Source: Clostridia bacterium | GTDB lineage: Bacteria > Bacillota > Clostridia > Oscillospirales > CAG-272 | Assembly: GCA_017408535.1 (NCBI GenBank) | Contig: JAFQUL010000179.1 | Location: 1-34,141 of the forward strand | Reading direction: 5' to 3' | DNA: 34,141 bases | In this document: in pieces, positions 15,226-23,828 of the stretch | Layout of the letters: each line of letters opens with the position of its first letter | Numbering within the stretch: position 1 is the stretch's first letter | Position numbers and translations under genes: made by a program | The notes under the pieces: generated by a model | The model's input: the letters and a program-made list of their open reading frames with translations, nothing else | What the model was told of the DNA's origin: nothing | Databases searched by the model: none

Positions 15226-16497
15226 CTATTTGATCTTACGGCACTCGAGATAGAATCTCTTGTCCTTGGCTTCACCCATTGAGAAGGTCTTTCTCGGAAG
15301 AGCACCCTCGCAGATAACAGATGCGAACAGCTCATCCTTTCTCATTCCGTCAAAGAGGAAGCCGATGGCATTTTCTCCGCCTGAAAGCTCAAGAGTAGAG
15401 TCAACGCCGTGGATATAGTCGACCGATGCCTCGGGATGCTCTTTGAGATATCCGTCGATAAACAGCTGGAGACTGCCTACGGTAAGACGGTGGGGTGAAC
15501 GCTCAAAGGTGACTGTCTTGCGGTTACCGCCGTAAACGCATTCGATCGTCTCACGGATATCGGTGCTGTCGGCAGCAGCCGACGCCTCTGCCGCATAGGC
15601 ACGAAGCTCCTCTACTATCTTCTCCGGCTCAACACCGAACATAACTCTGTATATCGGCTCAAACTCAAGAGCCGTATCGTGAAGGTTGACTATCTCGCAG
15701 AGAGCATATCTTGAGGGATGCTCAAGAGCTTTGTCACCCAGCTTTTCCTTTATCTCGGCATAAGCCGCCTTGGCTGATGCGAGGGAATGGTTTCCGTCAC
15801 CAACCGCATAGGTGAGAGGGCTGTAGCCGCTAAGTGAGTATTTCTTTTCGAATACTTCAGGGCGGGAAAGCAGAGAAAGTGTGTTCTCAACGTGATCCAT
15901 GCCCTCACTATCAATAAATCTGCCCTTAACGTGACCGCTGCCAAGCATAAGGTCAAAATCATAGGCTAAGGAATATTTGTCTGCATCGTTTATGATCTTA
16001 CCGAAGAGGGCGTTCTCCTCGTCGTCAATAAGTATCATAACATGGGGAAGTTCTACTTCAGCGTCACGGCGAACTGCAACACGGGGAGGTATTCTTTCAA
16101 GGACAGTGCCTTCAGTGGCTCTTACCGCTGAGTCAGAGCCGACAGAATAGTCGTAGCACTCAAGATCGATCTTACCGATTATACCGCGGCGAAGCTTGCC
16201 GTCTGACTGTATTCTTTCAAGATAGATCATGCTGTCGGGATGAGAGACAAGGGTAGATGCGATCTCGCTCATATCTCTGTTTATGCGGTCGATGGTATCC
16301 TTTCCGCTGTCAGAAAGGTATATCTCGGGAAGGACCATTTTAAGAGTAGAGGGAGCGTCCCCTACCTTTTCCTTTACGGCATTCCAGTATTTCGGCTCAG
16401 AGGTGAACTGATCGCATGCGATAACAGCCCAGGTCTCGCCGTTTACTTTAGTGAAATCGGGGAGAAGAATATCTGCGCGGGAAAATATTTTTTTCAT
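15226..16497 (-). CDS. DUF1015 family protein
   Basis: This 423-residue protein matches the DUF1015 family (PF06245), which is widespread and poorly characterised. Recognisable parts are the N-terminal VIACDQFTSEPKYW segment, the ATEGTVLERIPPRV stretch near 127-141 and the motif GDGNHSLASAKA at 233-244. The last resembles the DGHHR active loop of ParB/sulfiredoxin-like folds, with which DUF1015 has been compared. It has no signal peptide or membrane segment, so it is cytoplasmic. It is first in a two-gene operon with the ferredoxin-type aldo/keto reductase. The family call is firm; the function is not known to me. Confidence 0.88.
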   Translation of the reverse strand: MKKIFSRADILLPDFTKVNGETWAVIACDQFTSEPKYWNAVKEKVGDAPSTLKMVLPEIYLSDSGKDTIDRINRDMSEIASTLVSHPDSMIYLERIQSDGKLRRGIIGKIDLECYDYSVGSDSAVRATEGTVLERIPPRVAVRRDAEVELPHVMILIDDEENALFGKIINDADKYSLAYDFDLMLGSGHVKGRFIDSEGMDHVENTLSLLSRPEVFEKKYSLSGYSPLTYAVGDGNHSLASAKAAYAEIKEKLGDKALEHPSRYALCEIVNLHDTALEFEPIYRVMFGVEPEKIVEELRAYAAEASAAADSTDIRETIECVYGGNRKTVTFERSPHRLTVGSLQLFIDGYLKEHPEASVDYIHGVDSTLELSGGENAIGFLFDGMRKDELFASVICEGALPRKTFSMGEAKDKRFYLECRKIK

Positions 16498-16545
16498 GTT
16501 TTTTACTCCGTAGTTTACTTTGATAAAATTGTTTCGTCATATCGT

Positions 16546-16573
16546 ACTATAATGATACCTTATATTTTGTCAT
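16546..16573 (-). promoter_or_regulatory. Probable promoter of the DUF1015 operon
   Basis: On the minus strand, ATGACA (16573-16568), 16 bp and TATAGT (16551-16546), about 48 bp before the start codon. Confidence 0.6.
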
Positions 16574-16622
16574 AAAGCAATATTTAATTTCACGAAAAAT
16601 CTTTTTTCTCTGTTTTTGTCAA

Positions 16623-16651
16623 TTGATATAGATTTTTTTTAGGAGTATAAT
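16623..16651 (+). promoter_or_regulatory. Promoter of the first ABC exporter gene
   Basis: TTGATA (16623-16628), a 17-bp spacer and TATAAT (16646-16651), about 38 bp before the gene. It is divergent from the DUF1015 promoter. Confidence 0.85.
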
Positions 16652-16689
16652 TAAAGTGAAAAATATAACCCGGATTGTGAGGGATGTTT

Positions 16690-18741
16690 ATGGGACCCAG
16701 AGGATTTGGTCCGCCGCGTGGCTTCGGGCCTGACGAATCACTTAAGAAAAAACCTCCGAAGAAGCTGTCGGAGTGGCCTAAATATCTGCGTGAGCTGATA
16801 GGCGGCTTTTTCTTCAGACTTTTCTACGTTTTCGGACTTGTCTGGGAGACAAAGCCGTGGATACTGTTTCTGATGATGTTTATGGCCATATTTGACGGTG
16901 TTATGCCGATAGTGTCTGCTTTTATTTCAGCTGAGCTGCTCAATACCCTTGTAGCGGCGGTTAAGGGTGAGCTTAGCAGTCACTGGCCTATCGTCAATAT
17001 TCTCGTTTTACAGTTCGGTTACATAATCGGCACCAGCCTTGTAAGAAACGTGAGCAGCGCAATCACCCGTATGGCAAACGAGTTGGTTGTAAATCATATC
17101 AAGCTGAAGATATCAAACAAGGCCAAGACCCTTGACCTTAAGAACTTTGATATGCCGGAATTTTATGCAAAGCTTGAGAATGCAACGCGTGAGGCGGGAC
17201 ACCGTCCCATGCAGATACTCAGCTCTACCTTCGGGATCGTGAGTACCGTTATCAGTATGGTAAGCTTTATCATTATTCTGGTTGCGGTCAACGCCTGGGC
17301 ACCTGTGATTATAGCTATCCTTGCCATTCCTTCGGCTGTTGTCAACTTTGTCTTCAGAAAGAAGAATGTAAAATATATGCGCTTCCACTCAAAGGAACGC
17401 AGACAGATGGCGTATTACTCAAATCTCGTTACAGACAAAGAGGCTGCCAAGGAAGTAAGAATATTCGGTCTTGCCGACTTCTTTATTGACAAGTTTCAGA
17501 ATACCTTCTTAAAGTATTTTAAGGGACTTAAAAAGCTGATCATCACGGAGAATGCATGGCATATAGCGCTGACTATGGTAACGAGTGTAGTAAACTGTGC
17601 CTTGTTCCTCTATATCGCTCTCAAGGTTTATGACGGTCAGCTTGAGGTGGGTGACTACTCTCTCTACACGGGAGCGCTGAACTCGGTATCCTCCGGTATC
17701 TCGTCGTTTATATCTACCACAGCGACTATCTACGAGGGTGCACTGTTTATCGAAAACCTTATTATGTTCATGAAGGAGAAGGTCACAATAGTCCCTTCCG
17801 TTGAAGCCCCCGCAGTGCCGGATAAGGGTGTGGGCCATACCATTGAGTTCAGAGACGTCAGCTTCCGTTACCCGGGCACAGAGCGCTTCGTTATAAAGAA
17901 TATGAACTTCACTCTCCGTCCCGGTGAGACCTGCGTGCTTGTTGGCCTTAACGGTGCGGGTAAGACAACCCTTATCAAGCTTCTCACCCGTCTGTATGAC
18001 CCCACTGAGGGTGCTATATATCTTGATGGCAGGGATATAAAAGAGTATGACGTCAAGGCGCTTTACGATCTTTTCGGTATCATATTCCAGGACTTCGGTA
18101 AATATGCCTTCAACGTCAGAGAGAATATCTCCTTCGGTGAGATATCCGCTGATGTAAACGAAGAAAGGATAGAGTATTCCGCAGAGCAGAGCGATGCCGA
18201 CACCTTTATCTCAAAGCTTCCCGACAAGTACGATACCCCTCTTATGCGTATATTTGAGGAGAACGGAATAGAGCTGTCTATCGGTCAGTGGCAGAAGCTG
18301 TCTATAGCAAGAGCCTTTTACGGCGAGTCGGATATACTTATCCTTGACGAGCCGACCGCTTCTCTTGACCCTATGGCGGAGCAGGCGATATTCGATCAGT
18401 TTGACTCTCTTAGCCGCGACAAGACTACTATATTCGTATCACACCGTCTTTCCAGTGCTACCATTGCTTCAAAGATACTTGTAGTTGAGGACGGACAGCT
18501 GGTAGAGGAGGGAACTCACACCGAGCTTATGGCTCTCGGCGGAAAGTATTACACTCTCTTCTCCACTCAGGCAAACAGATATATCGAGAATTCACCCGAG
18601 AAGAGTGATGAGGCTCAGGAGTCCGCTCCTCCGCATATAGACGGAGCTCATCCCGCACCGAGAGGTCCTGTGCCGGGTATGCATAATGATCCTCACGGCC
18701 GCGGACCTTTTCCGCCGCCGTCCCACCGTCCTGAAAAATAA
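16690..18741 (+). CDS. ABC exporter half-transporter (TMD-NBD), first of a tandem pair
   Basis: This 683-residue protein has an N-terminal six-helix exporter domain (about 45-340) and a C-terminal ATPase domain. Walker A is GLNGAGKTT (419-427), the Q-loop is IIFQDFG, Walker B is ILILDEP with Asp553 and Glu554, and the H-loop is VSHRLSS. The signature is LSIGQ (529-533) rather than LSGGQ, an unusual change. The start at 16690 is preferred over an ATG two codons upstream because GAGGG directly abuts the upstream one. Both ends carry low-complexity tails: MGPRGFGPPRGFG at the start and a Pro/His-rich tail of about 45 residues. It is clearly paralogous to the next gene; the two may form a heterodimer. 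The substrate is unknown; peptide or drug export is typical of the family. Confidence 0.9.
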   Translation: MGPRGFGPPRGFGPDESLKKKPPKKLSEWPKYLRELIGGFFFRLFYVFGLVWETKPWILFLMMFMAIFDGVMPIVSAFISAELLNTLVAAVKGELSSHWPIVNILVLQFGYIIGTSLVRNVSSAITRMANELVVNHIKLKISNKAKTLDLKNFDMPEFYAKLENATREAGHRPMQILSSTFGIVSTVISMVSFIIILVAVNAWAPVIIAILAIPSAVVNFVFRKKNVKYMRFHSKERRQMAYYSNLVTDKEAAKEVRIFGLADFFIDKFQNTFLKYFKGLKKLIITENAWHIALTMVTSVVNCALFLYIALKVYDGQLEVGDYSLYTGALNSVSSGISSFISTTATIYEGALFIENLIMFMKEKVTIVPSVEAPAVPDKGVGHTIEFRDVSFRYPGTERFVIKNMNFTLRPGETCVLVGLNGAGKTTLIKLLTRLYDPTEGAIYLDGRDIKEYDVKALYDLFGIIFQDFGKYAFNVRENISFGEISADVNEERIEYSAEQSDADTFISKLPDKYDTPLMRIFEENGIELSIGQWQKLSIARAFYGESDILILDEPTASLDPMAEQAIFDQFDSLSRDKTTIFVSHRLSSATIASKILVVEDGQLVEEGTHTELMALGGKYYTLFSTQANRYIENSPEKSDEAQESAPPHIDGAHPAPRGPVPGMHNDPHGRGPFPPPSHRPEK

Positions 18742-18754
18742 ATGATAGTCAAGC

Positions 18755-18785
18755 AAAATGACCGAGGCTCAGCCCCGGTCATTTT
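18755..18785 (+). terminator. Terminator of the first ABC exporter gene
   Basis: AAAATGACCG (18755-18764) pairs with CGGTCATTTT (18776-18785); the tail ATTTTATTTG follows. Confidence 0.8.
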
Positions 18786-18848
18786 ATTTGTCTACAAATA
18801 CGTCACAATGATAAATGATAATACGGTCATTTTTTTGCAGATTGCACA

Positions 18849-18877
18849 TTGATGAGGGGACAAAAAAAGTATATAAT
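18849..18877 (+). promoter_or_regulatory. Promoter of the second ABC exporter gene
   Basis: TTGATG (18849-18854), 17 bp and TATAAT (18872-18877), about 38 bp before the ATG. The two ABC genes therefore seem to be transcribed separately. Confidence 0.75.
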
Positions 18878-18914
18878 ATTAATGATAAAAAAATGGAAGA
18901 AAAAAGGAGAAAAA

Positions 18915-19259
18915 ATGGCAAAAAATCAAGAAAAGCAGAGTAAAGTCAACTCTGCTATGCATCCGGATCCTACAGAAAAGCAGAAGCTTCCGAAGGATCT
19001 GAGAGAATGGCCTAAGTTTTTGCTTAGCCTTATGGGCGGGTTCTTTTACCGACTGTTTTACGTTGTACTTCTTGTGTGGGAGACCAATCCGCTGATCCTT
19101 TTCGCGATGATATTCATGTGCGTGTTCAACGGTGTTATGCCGATACTGTCCGCATTTATATCAGCTGAGCTGATCAATGCACTGGTGGGCGGTATAACCG
19201 GTGCGACTGAGTCTTTTTCAGCTGTTGCGGGACTTCTGGCACTCCAGTTCGGCTCATAA
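18915..19259 (+). pseudogene. Second ABC exporter, 5' segment ending at a frameshift
   Basis: The ATG at 18915 follows AAAAGGAG. The encoded 114 residues match the first paralogue: LPKDLREWPKFLLSLMGGFFYRLFY against LSEWPKYLRELIGGFFFRLFY, then VMPILSAFISAELINALV. The frame stops at 19259 just after LQFG. In the intact paralogue this position continues LQFGYIIGT. Here the DNA reads GGCTCATAATACTC, where GGC-TAC-ATA-ATA-CTC is expected. Loss of one base between 19254 and 19255 explains the stop. On its own this segment would be only the first membrane helices and would not be functional. Confidence 0.85.
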
Positions 19260-19270
19260 TACTCAGCAGC

Positions 19271-20827
19271 GTGGTAAAGAACGTCAATACTGCCATTAAC
19301 CGTGTTTCAAACGAGCTGGTGGTAATGCACATCAGGACTAAGATCATAAACAAGGCAAAAACTCTTGATCTTAAAAACTTCGATATGCCCGAGTTTTACT
19401 CCAACCTGGAGAACGCCAACAAGGAGGCGGGACACCGTCCTCTCAACAGCCTGTCGGCTACCTTCAGTATGTTCAGCACCATTATCAGCATTGTAAGCTT
19501 TATTGTCATAATAGCCGCAATAAGCTCCTGGGCACCGCTTGTTATAATCATTATCTCTCTTCCCAGTGCCGCTATCAACTTCGTTTATAAGAAAAAGAAT
19601 GCAAACTATGCCCGCCGCAACTCCAAGCGCCGCCGTCAGATGGATTACTATACCGGTCTTGTTGTTAGCAAGGACGTGGCAAAGGAAGTAAAGATATTCG
19701 GTCTGGCCGACTTCTTTATAAACAAGTTCAAGACCGTTCATGCAAATTATTTTAAGGGACTTAAGAAGCTCATTTTTGCCGAGACCTTCTGGCATATAGC
19801 GCTCACGGCCCTTTCCTCTGTTGCCAACTGCGTCATATTCCTTTACATTGCTCATATGACGTTCAGGGGCGAGCTTCAGATGGGAGACTACACTCTCTAT
19901 ACCGGTGCGCTTAATTCCGTTTCCAGCGGTGTTTCCACCTTCATAACCACCACCGCTACAATTTACGAGGGCTCTCTGTTTATTGAGAATCTTATAGCAT
20001 TTATGCACGAGAAGACCACTGTCGTTCCTTCCATACCCGAGCCCGTTATTCCTCAGCGCGGCGGTCATACCATTGAGTTCAGAAACGTCAGCTTCAAGTA
20101 CCCCGGTACCGAGAGATACGTTACGAAGAACGTCAGCTTTACTCTCCACCCCGGCGAGACCTGCGTGCTTGTCGGTCTTAACGGTGCGGGAAAGACCACC
20201 CTCATCAAGCTTCTTACCCGTCTCTATGACCCCACCGAGGGTGTTATTCTCCTTGACGGCAGAGATATAAGAGAGTATTCAGTCGCCGAGCTTTACGATC
20301 TTTACGGTATCATCTTCCAGGATTTCGGTAAGTACGCTTTTACAGTTAAAGAGAATATCGCCTTCGGCCAGCTGTCAAAGGGAATAGTTGAGGATGACAT
20401 CCTGGCGGCGGCAAAGCAGAGTGACGCCACCGCATTTATAGACAATCTTCCCGGAAAATATGATACTCCTCTTATGCGTCTCTTTGAGGACGACGGTATC
20501 GAGCTGTCCGGCGGGCAGTGGCAGAAGCTGGCTATTGCCAGGGCCTGCTACGGTGATTCTGACATAGTTATTCTTGATGAGCCTACCGCGGCTCTTGACC
20601 CCATGGCAGAGCAGGAGATATTTAACCAGTTTGACGCTCTCAGCCGTGATAAGACAACTATATTCGTTTCTCACCGACTTTCCAGCGCTACCACCGCATC
20701 CAAGATACTTGTTCTTGAGGGTGGAGAGCTGGTGGAAGAGGGTACTCACAACGAGCTTATGGCTCTCGGCGGAAAGTATCACACCCTTTTCTCTACTCAG
20801 GCAAAGCGTTACATAGAGCATCAATAA
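19271..20827 (+). pseudogene. Second ABC exporter, 3' segment after the frameshift (TMD remainder and NBD)
   Basis: The frame resumes at about 19256 and can first start at GTG 19271, without a ribosome site. It encodes 518 residues closely matching the first paralogue from VVKNVNTAINRVSNELVV to the end. The ATPase domain is complete, with GLNGAGKTT, FQDFG, the canonical signature LSGGQ, IVILDEPTAALD and VSHRLSS. With one base restored at about 19254, positions 18915-20827 give a single 637-residue protein. The sequence is otherwise undecayed, so the lesion is recent or a sequencing error. Unlike its neighbour it lacks the Pro/His-rich tail. Confidence 0.88.
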
Positions 20828-20840
20828 TAGAATAAACCTA

Positions 20841-20888
20841 AAAAAGACCGCGTATTTGAGACTTTTTACGGCAAATACGCGGTTTTTT
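20841..20888 (+). terminator. Terminator of the second ABC exporter gene
   Basis: ACCGCGTATTTG (20847-20858) pairs with CAAATACGCGGT (20872-20883), followed by TTTTTT. Confidence 0.9.
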
Positions 20889-21032
20889 ACTGAAATGATA
20901 AAAAATTTTGAAAAAAAGAAGGAAAAATGCTTTTTCGTTCGTATATTATATGCGAAAAAGGAAAATATAGCAGGAACGGAGTGACCTTGTACGAGCAATA
21001 TTTGTGACGTTTTCGTCGAAAGAGAAAAAAGT

Positions 21033-21998
21033 GTGCTCTCCCCATTCGCATTTCTTACTGCGAATACCAAGGGCAGAGATCATCCATACGTAAAATGTCC
21101 CAACAGAACAGAGTTTCAGCGGGACCGTGACAAGATCATACATTCAAGCGCATTTAGACGGCTGATGAACAAGACTCAGGTCTTTCTCTCGCCGGCTGAC
21201 GAGAGCTACCGTACCCGTATGACCCATACTCTTGAGGTAACTCAGATAGCCCGTATTATCGCAAGAGCACTGAGACTTAACGAGGACCTTACTGAGGCTG
21301 CTGCTCTCGGTCACGATCTGGGGCATACCCCCTTCGGTCATGCGGGAGAGGCGATCATGCAGCAGTGCTTTTCTCCCGAATTTACTCATTACAAGCAGAG
21401 CCTCAGAGTAGTTGAGTGTCTTGAGAAAAACGGTGAGGGTCTTAACCTTACCTATGAGGTGCGTGACGGTATAGTTAATCACACCGGTAATTCTATGGCA
21501 AGCACTCTTGAGGGCATCATAGTTAAGTTTGCCGACAGAATAGCCTATATCAATCACGATATTGACGATGCCTGCCGTGCGGGAATAATTACTCAGAACG
21601 ATATTCCGAGGGAGCTTATTGAGATACTTGGTGCAGGACACAGCGAGAGGATCAACCGTATGGTCACCTCGGTCATCAAATTCTCTACCGATAAAAATGA
21701 GATCGGAATGGAACCTGAGATACATACGGCTACCATGAAGCTCAGAGAATTTCTGTTTGAGACGGTGTACCACAATCCCACAACTCAGGCAGAGGAGAGC
21801 AAGGCAAAGGACGTTCTGGCAAGACTCTACGACTACTACGTTCAGAATCCGGACAAGATGCCAGATCCCTACTTAAAAAATACAGAAAAAGAACCGGTAG
21901 AGCGGTGTGTGTGCGACTTTATTGCCGCAATGACCGACCGCTTTGCAATAGAAAAGTATCACGAGTTGTTTATCCCCGTTATCTGGCGGGGTAAATAA
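21033..21998 (+). CDS. dgt: Deoxyguanosinetriphosphate triphosphohydrolase-like protein (HD domain)
   Basis: The 321-residue frame encodes an HD-superfamily dNTP triphosphohydrolase, which cuts dNTPs to nucleoside and triphosphate. Seen are TEFQRDRDKIIHSSAFRRL, His65 (MTHTLEVTQIAR), the HD pair His94-Asp95 in ALGHDLGHTPFGHAGE, and the later FADRIAYINHDIDDA. The first standard in-frame start is GTG 21033, immediately before LSPFAF, and it lacks a good ribosome site. Family proteins usually have 10-20 residues before this point. The preceding in-frame codons (DVFVEREKSV) look coding, so the real N-terminus is probably upstream and hidden by a frameshift or odd start. It lies 32 bp upstream of dnaG, an arrangement common in Clostridia, and probably opens the dnaG-rpoD operon. 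Confidence 0.88.
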   Translation: MLSPFAFLTANTKGRDHPYVKCPNRTEFQRDRDKIIHSSAFRRLMNKTQVFLSPADESYRTRMTHTLEVTQIARIIARALRLNEDLTEAAALGHDLGHTPFGHAGEAIMQQCFSPEFTHYKQSLRVVECLEKNGEGLNLTYEVRDGIVNHTGNSMASTLEGIIVKFADRIAYINHDIDDACRAGIITQNDIPRELIEILGAGHSERINRMVTSVIKFSTDKNEIGMEPEIHTATMKLREFLFETVYHNPTTQAEESKAKDVLARLYDYYVQNPDKMPDPYLKNTEKEPVERCVCDFIAAMTDRFAIEKYHELFIPVIWRGK

Positions 21999-22030
21999 AC
22001 CGTTTAGTTGCTTTGAAAGGAGGGCAGACC

Positions 22031-23794
22031 GTGATAGATCACAGGATAATCGAGGAGATAAAGTTCCGCAACAACATCGAGGATGTTATATCTTCCTACG
22101 TTACCCTTAAAAGGGCGGGATCCAATATGAACGGCCTCTGCCCGTTCCATTCGGAAAAGACCCCATCCTTTACCGTATTTACCTCCTCCCAGAACTTTTA
22201 CTGCTTCGGCTGCGGGGCAGGCGGAGACGTAATTACGTTTATTATGAGGGCGGAAAATCTTGAATATCCGGACGCTGTGGAGTTTCTTGCAAAGCGTGTG
22301 GGTATCGAGATCCCGAGGGACAACGAGCCGTCTTCAAGAGGACCGTCCAGATCGAGAATAATCGATATGAACCGTGATGCGGCACGCTTTTTCCACACCC
22401 AGCTCTATTCAGAGGCAGGACGGGCGGGGCTTGACTATCTTAAAAACAGCCGTCAGCTCAGCGACTCTGTTATCAAGCGCTTCGGTCTCGGCTTTGCCCC
22501 CGACAGCTTCGGTGCAATCACCGACCATCTGAGGAGCAAGGGATATACCGAGGAAGAGATGCTCAGCGGCTTTATGTGCGGAAAGAGCAAGAAAAACGGC
22601 AAGCTGTATGACTATTTCAGAGGCAGAGTTATGTTCCCGATAATAGACGTTGCAGGAAACGTTATCGCCTTTGGCGGCAGGGTTATGGACGATTCTGTTC
22701 CAAAGTATCTGAACTCCTCAGATACTCCTGCCTTTAAGAAGAGCAGAAACCTTTTTGCCCTGAATTATGCTAAGAATAACGCAGAGGATCATATCATTCT
22801 GTGCGAGGGATATATGGACGTTATAGCACTTCATGCGGCTGGTTTTTCCTCCGCAGTTGCTACTCTCGGAACAGCAATAACCTCAGAGCAGGCGCGTATT
22901 ATATCCAAATACACAAAGAAGGTCATAATCTCCTATGACAGCGACGCGGCGGGGCAAAGGGCGGCTGACAAGGCAATCAAGCTGCTCAGCGAAGCCGGGT
23001 GTGAGGTCAAGGTACTGAAGATGAACGGCGCAAAGGATCCGGATGAGTACATAAAGAAATTCGGTGCCGAAAAATTTAAGGACCTTTTGTCAGGCAGCCG
23101 CGGCCGTTTTGATTTTAAGGTAGACTCGGTGCTTGCAGTACACGATATAACCCTGCCGGATGAAAAAATAAAGGCAAGTGACGAGCTGTGTAAGATCGCC
23201 GCAGAGGCATACTCTGAGGCGGAGAGGGAAGTATATATAGGCAGGATCGCCGAGGTGCTTTCCCTTCCACGTGACAGTATACGGGCAGACGTCCGCCGTC
23301 AGGTATCCCGCCGTACACGGGAGAGAAAAAAGAATGAGACGAGGAACGCATATCTGTCCGGCACCGGATACGGCGATAGAGTTAATCCCGATTTTGTAAA
23401 AAACGTTCATGCAGCCAGGGCCGAGGAAACGGTACTTGGACTTCTCCTCTCCTTTGAGGAGCACAGAAAGTTTTTTGCGGATGGCGGCTTTGAGCTTAGT
23501 GAGGATGATCTTGCAACTGAGCTTGGAAAGCGTATCTTCACCGTACTGAAGGAGGGTATCGATGCTACCGGAGCCTTTGATCTTTCAATTTTCGGTGACA
23601 GGTTCAGCGTAGAGGAGATGGGAAGGATCACAAAGATGCGTGTGTCAAGAGAACAGCTCACAGTCAACGACAGATCAGTCCTTCTTGATGCAGTCAGAGT
23701 TCTCAAAAGCGAGAGTGCGGCAAAAAGCGGCTCGGATGACGTTAGCTATGACGATCTGCTGTCTCTGATAAATAAAAAGAAAAAAGAAAATTGA
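22031..23794 (+). CDS. dnaG: DNA primase
   Basis: This 587-residue primase makes RNA primers at the replication fork with the replicative helicase. The start is GTG 22031 with AAAGGAGG 7 bases upstream; an in-frame TTG six codons earlier overlaps that ribosome site and is rejected. The zinc-binding domain has Cys37, His40, Cys58 and Cys61 (CPFH, CFGC). The core contains the TOPRIM glutamate motif EGYMD (259-263) and SYDSDAAGQRAADKA. A helicase-interaction C-terminal domain follows. Length and order are normal. It is 32 bp after dgt and 34 bp before the first rpoD, consistent with one operon. Confidence 0.96.
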   Translation: MIDHRIIEEIKFRNNIEDVISSYVTLKRAGSNMNGLCPFHSEKTPSFTVFTSSQNFYCFGCGAGGDVITFIMRAENLEYPDAVEFLAKRVGIEIPRDNEPSSRGPSRSRIIDMNRDAARFFHTQLYSEAGRAGLDYLKNSRQLSDSVIKRFGLGFAPDSFGAITDHLRSKGYTEEEMLSGFMCGKSKKNGKLYDYFRGRVMFPIIDVAGNVIAFGGRVMDDSVPKYLNSSDTPAFKKSRNLFALNYAKNNAEDHIILCEGYMDVIALHAAGFSSAVATLGTAITSEQARIISKYTKKVIISYDSDAAGQRAADKAIKLLSEAGCEVKVLKMNGAKDPDEYIKKFGAEKFKDLLSGSRGRFDFKVDSVLAVHDITLPDEKIKASDELCKIAAEAYSEAEREVYIGRIAEVLSLPRDSIRADVRRQVSRRTRERKKNETRNAYLSGTGYGDRVNPDFVKNVHAARAEETVLGLLLSFEEHRKFFADGGFELSEDDLATELGKRIFTVLKEGIDATGAFDLSIFGDRFSVEEMGRITKMRVSREQLTVNDRSVLLDAVRVLKSESAAKSGSDDVSYDDLLSLINKKKKEN

Positions 23795-23828
23795 ACCGGG
23801 AGCATTATCCGGCGAAAGGAATAGATTT

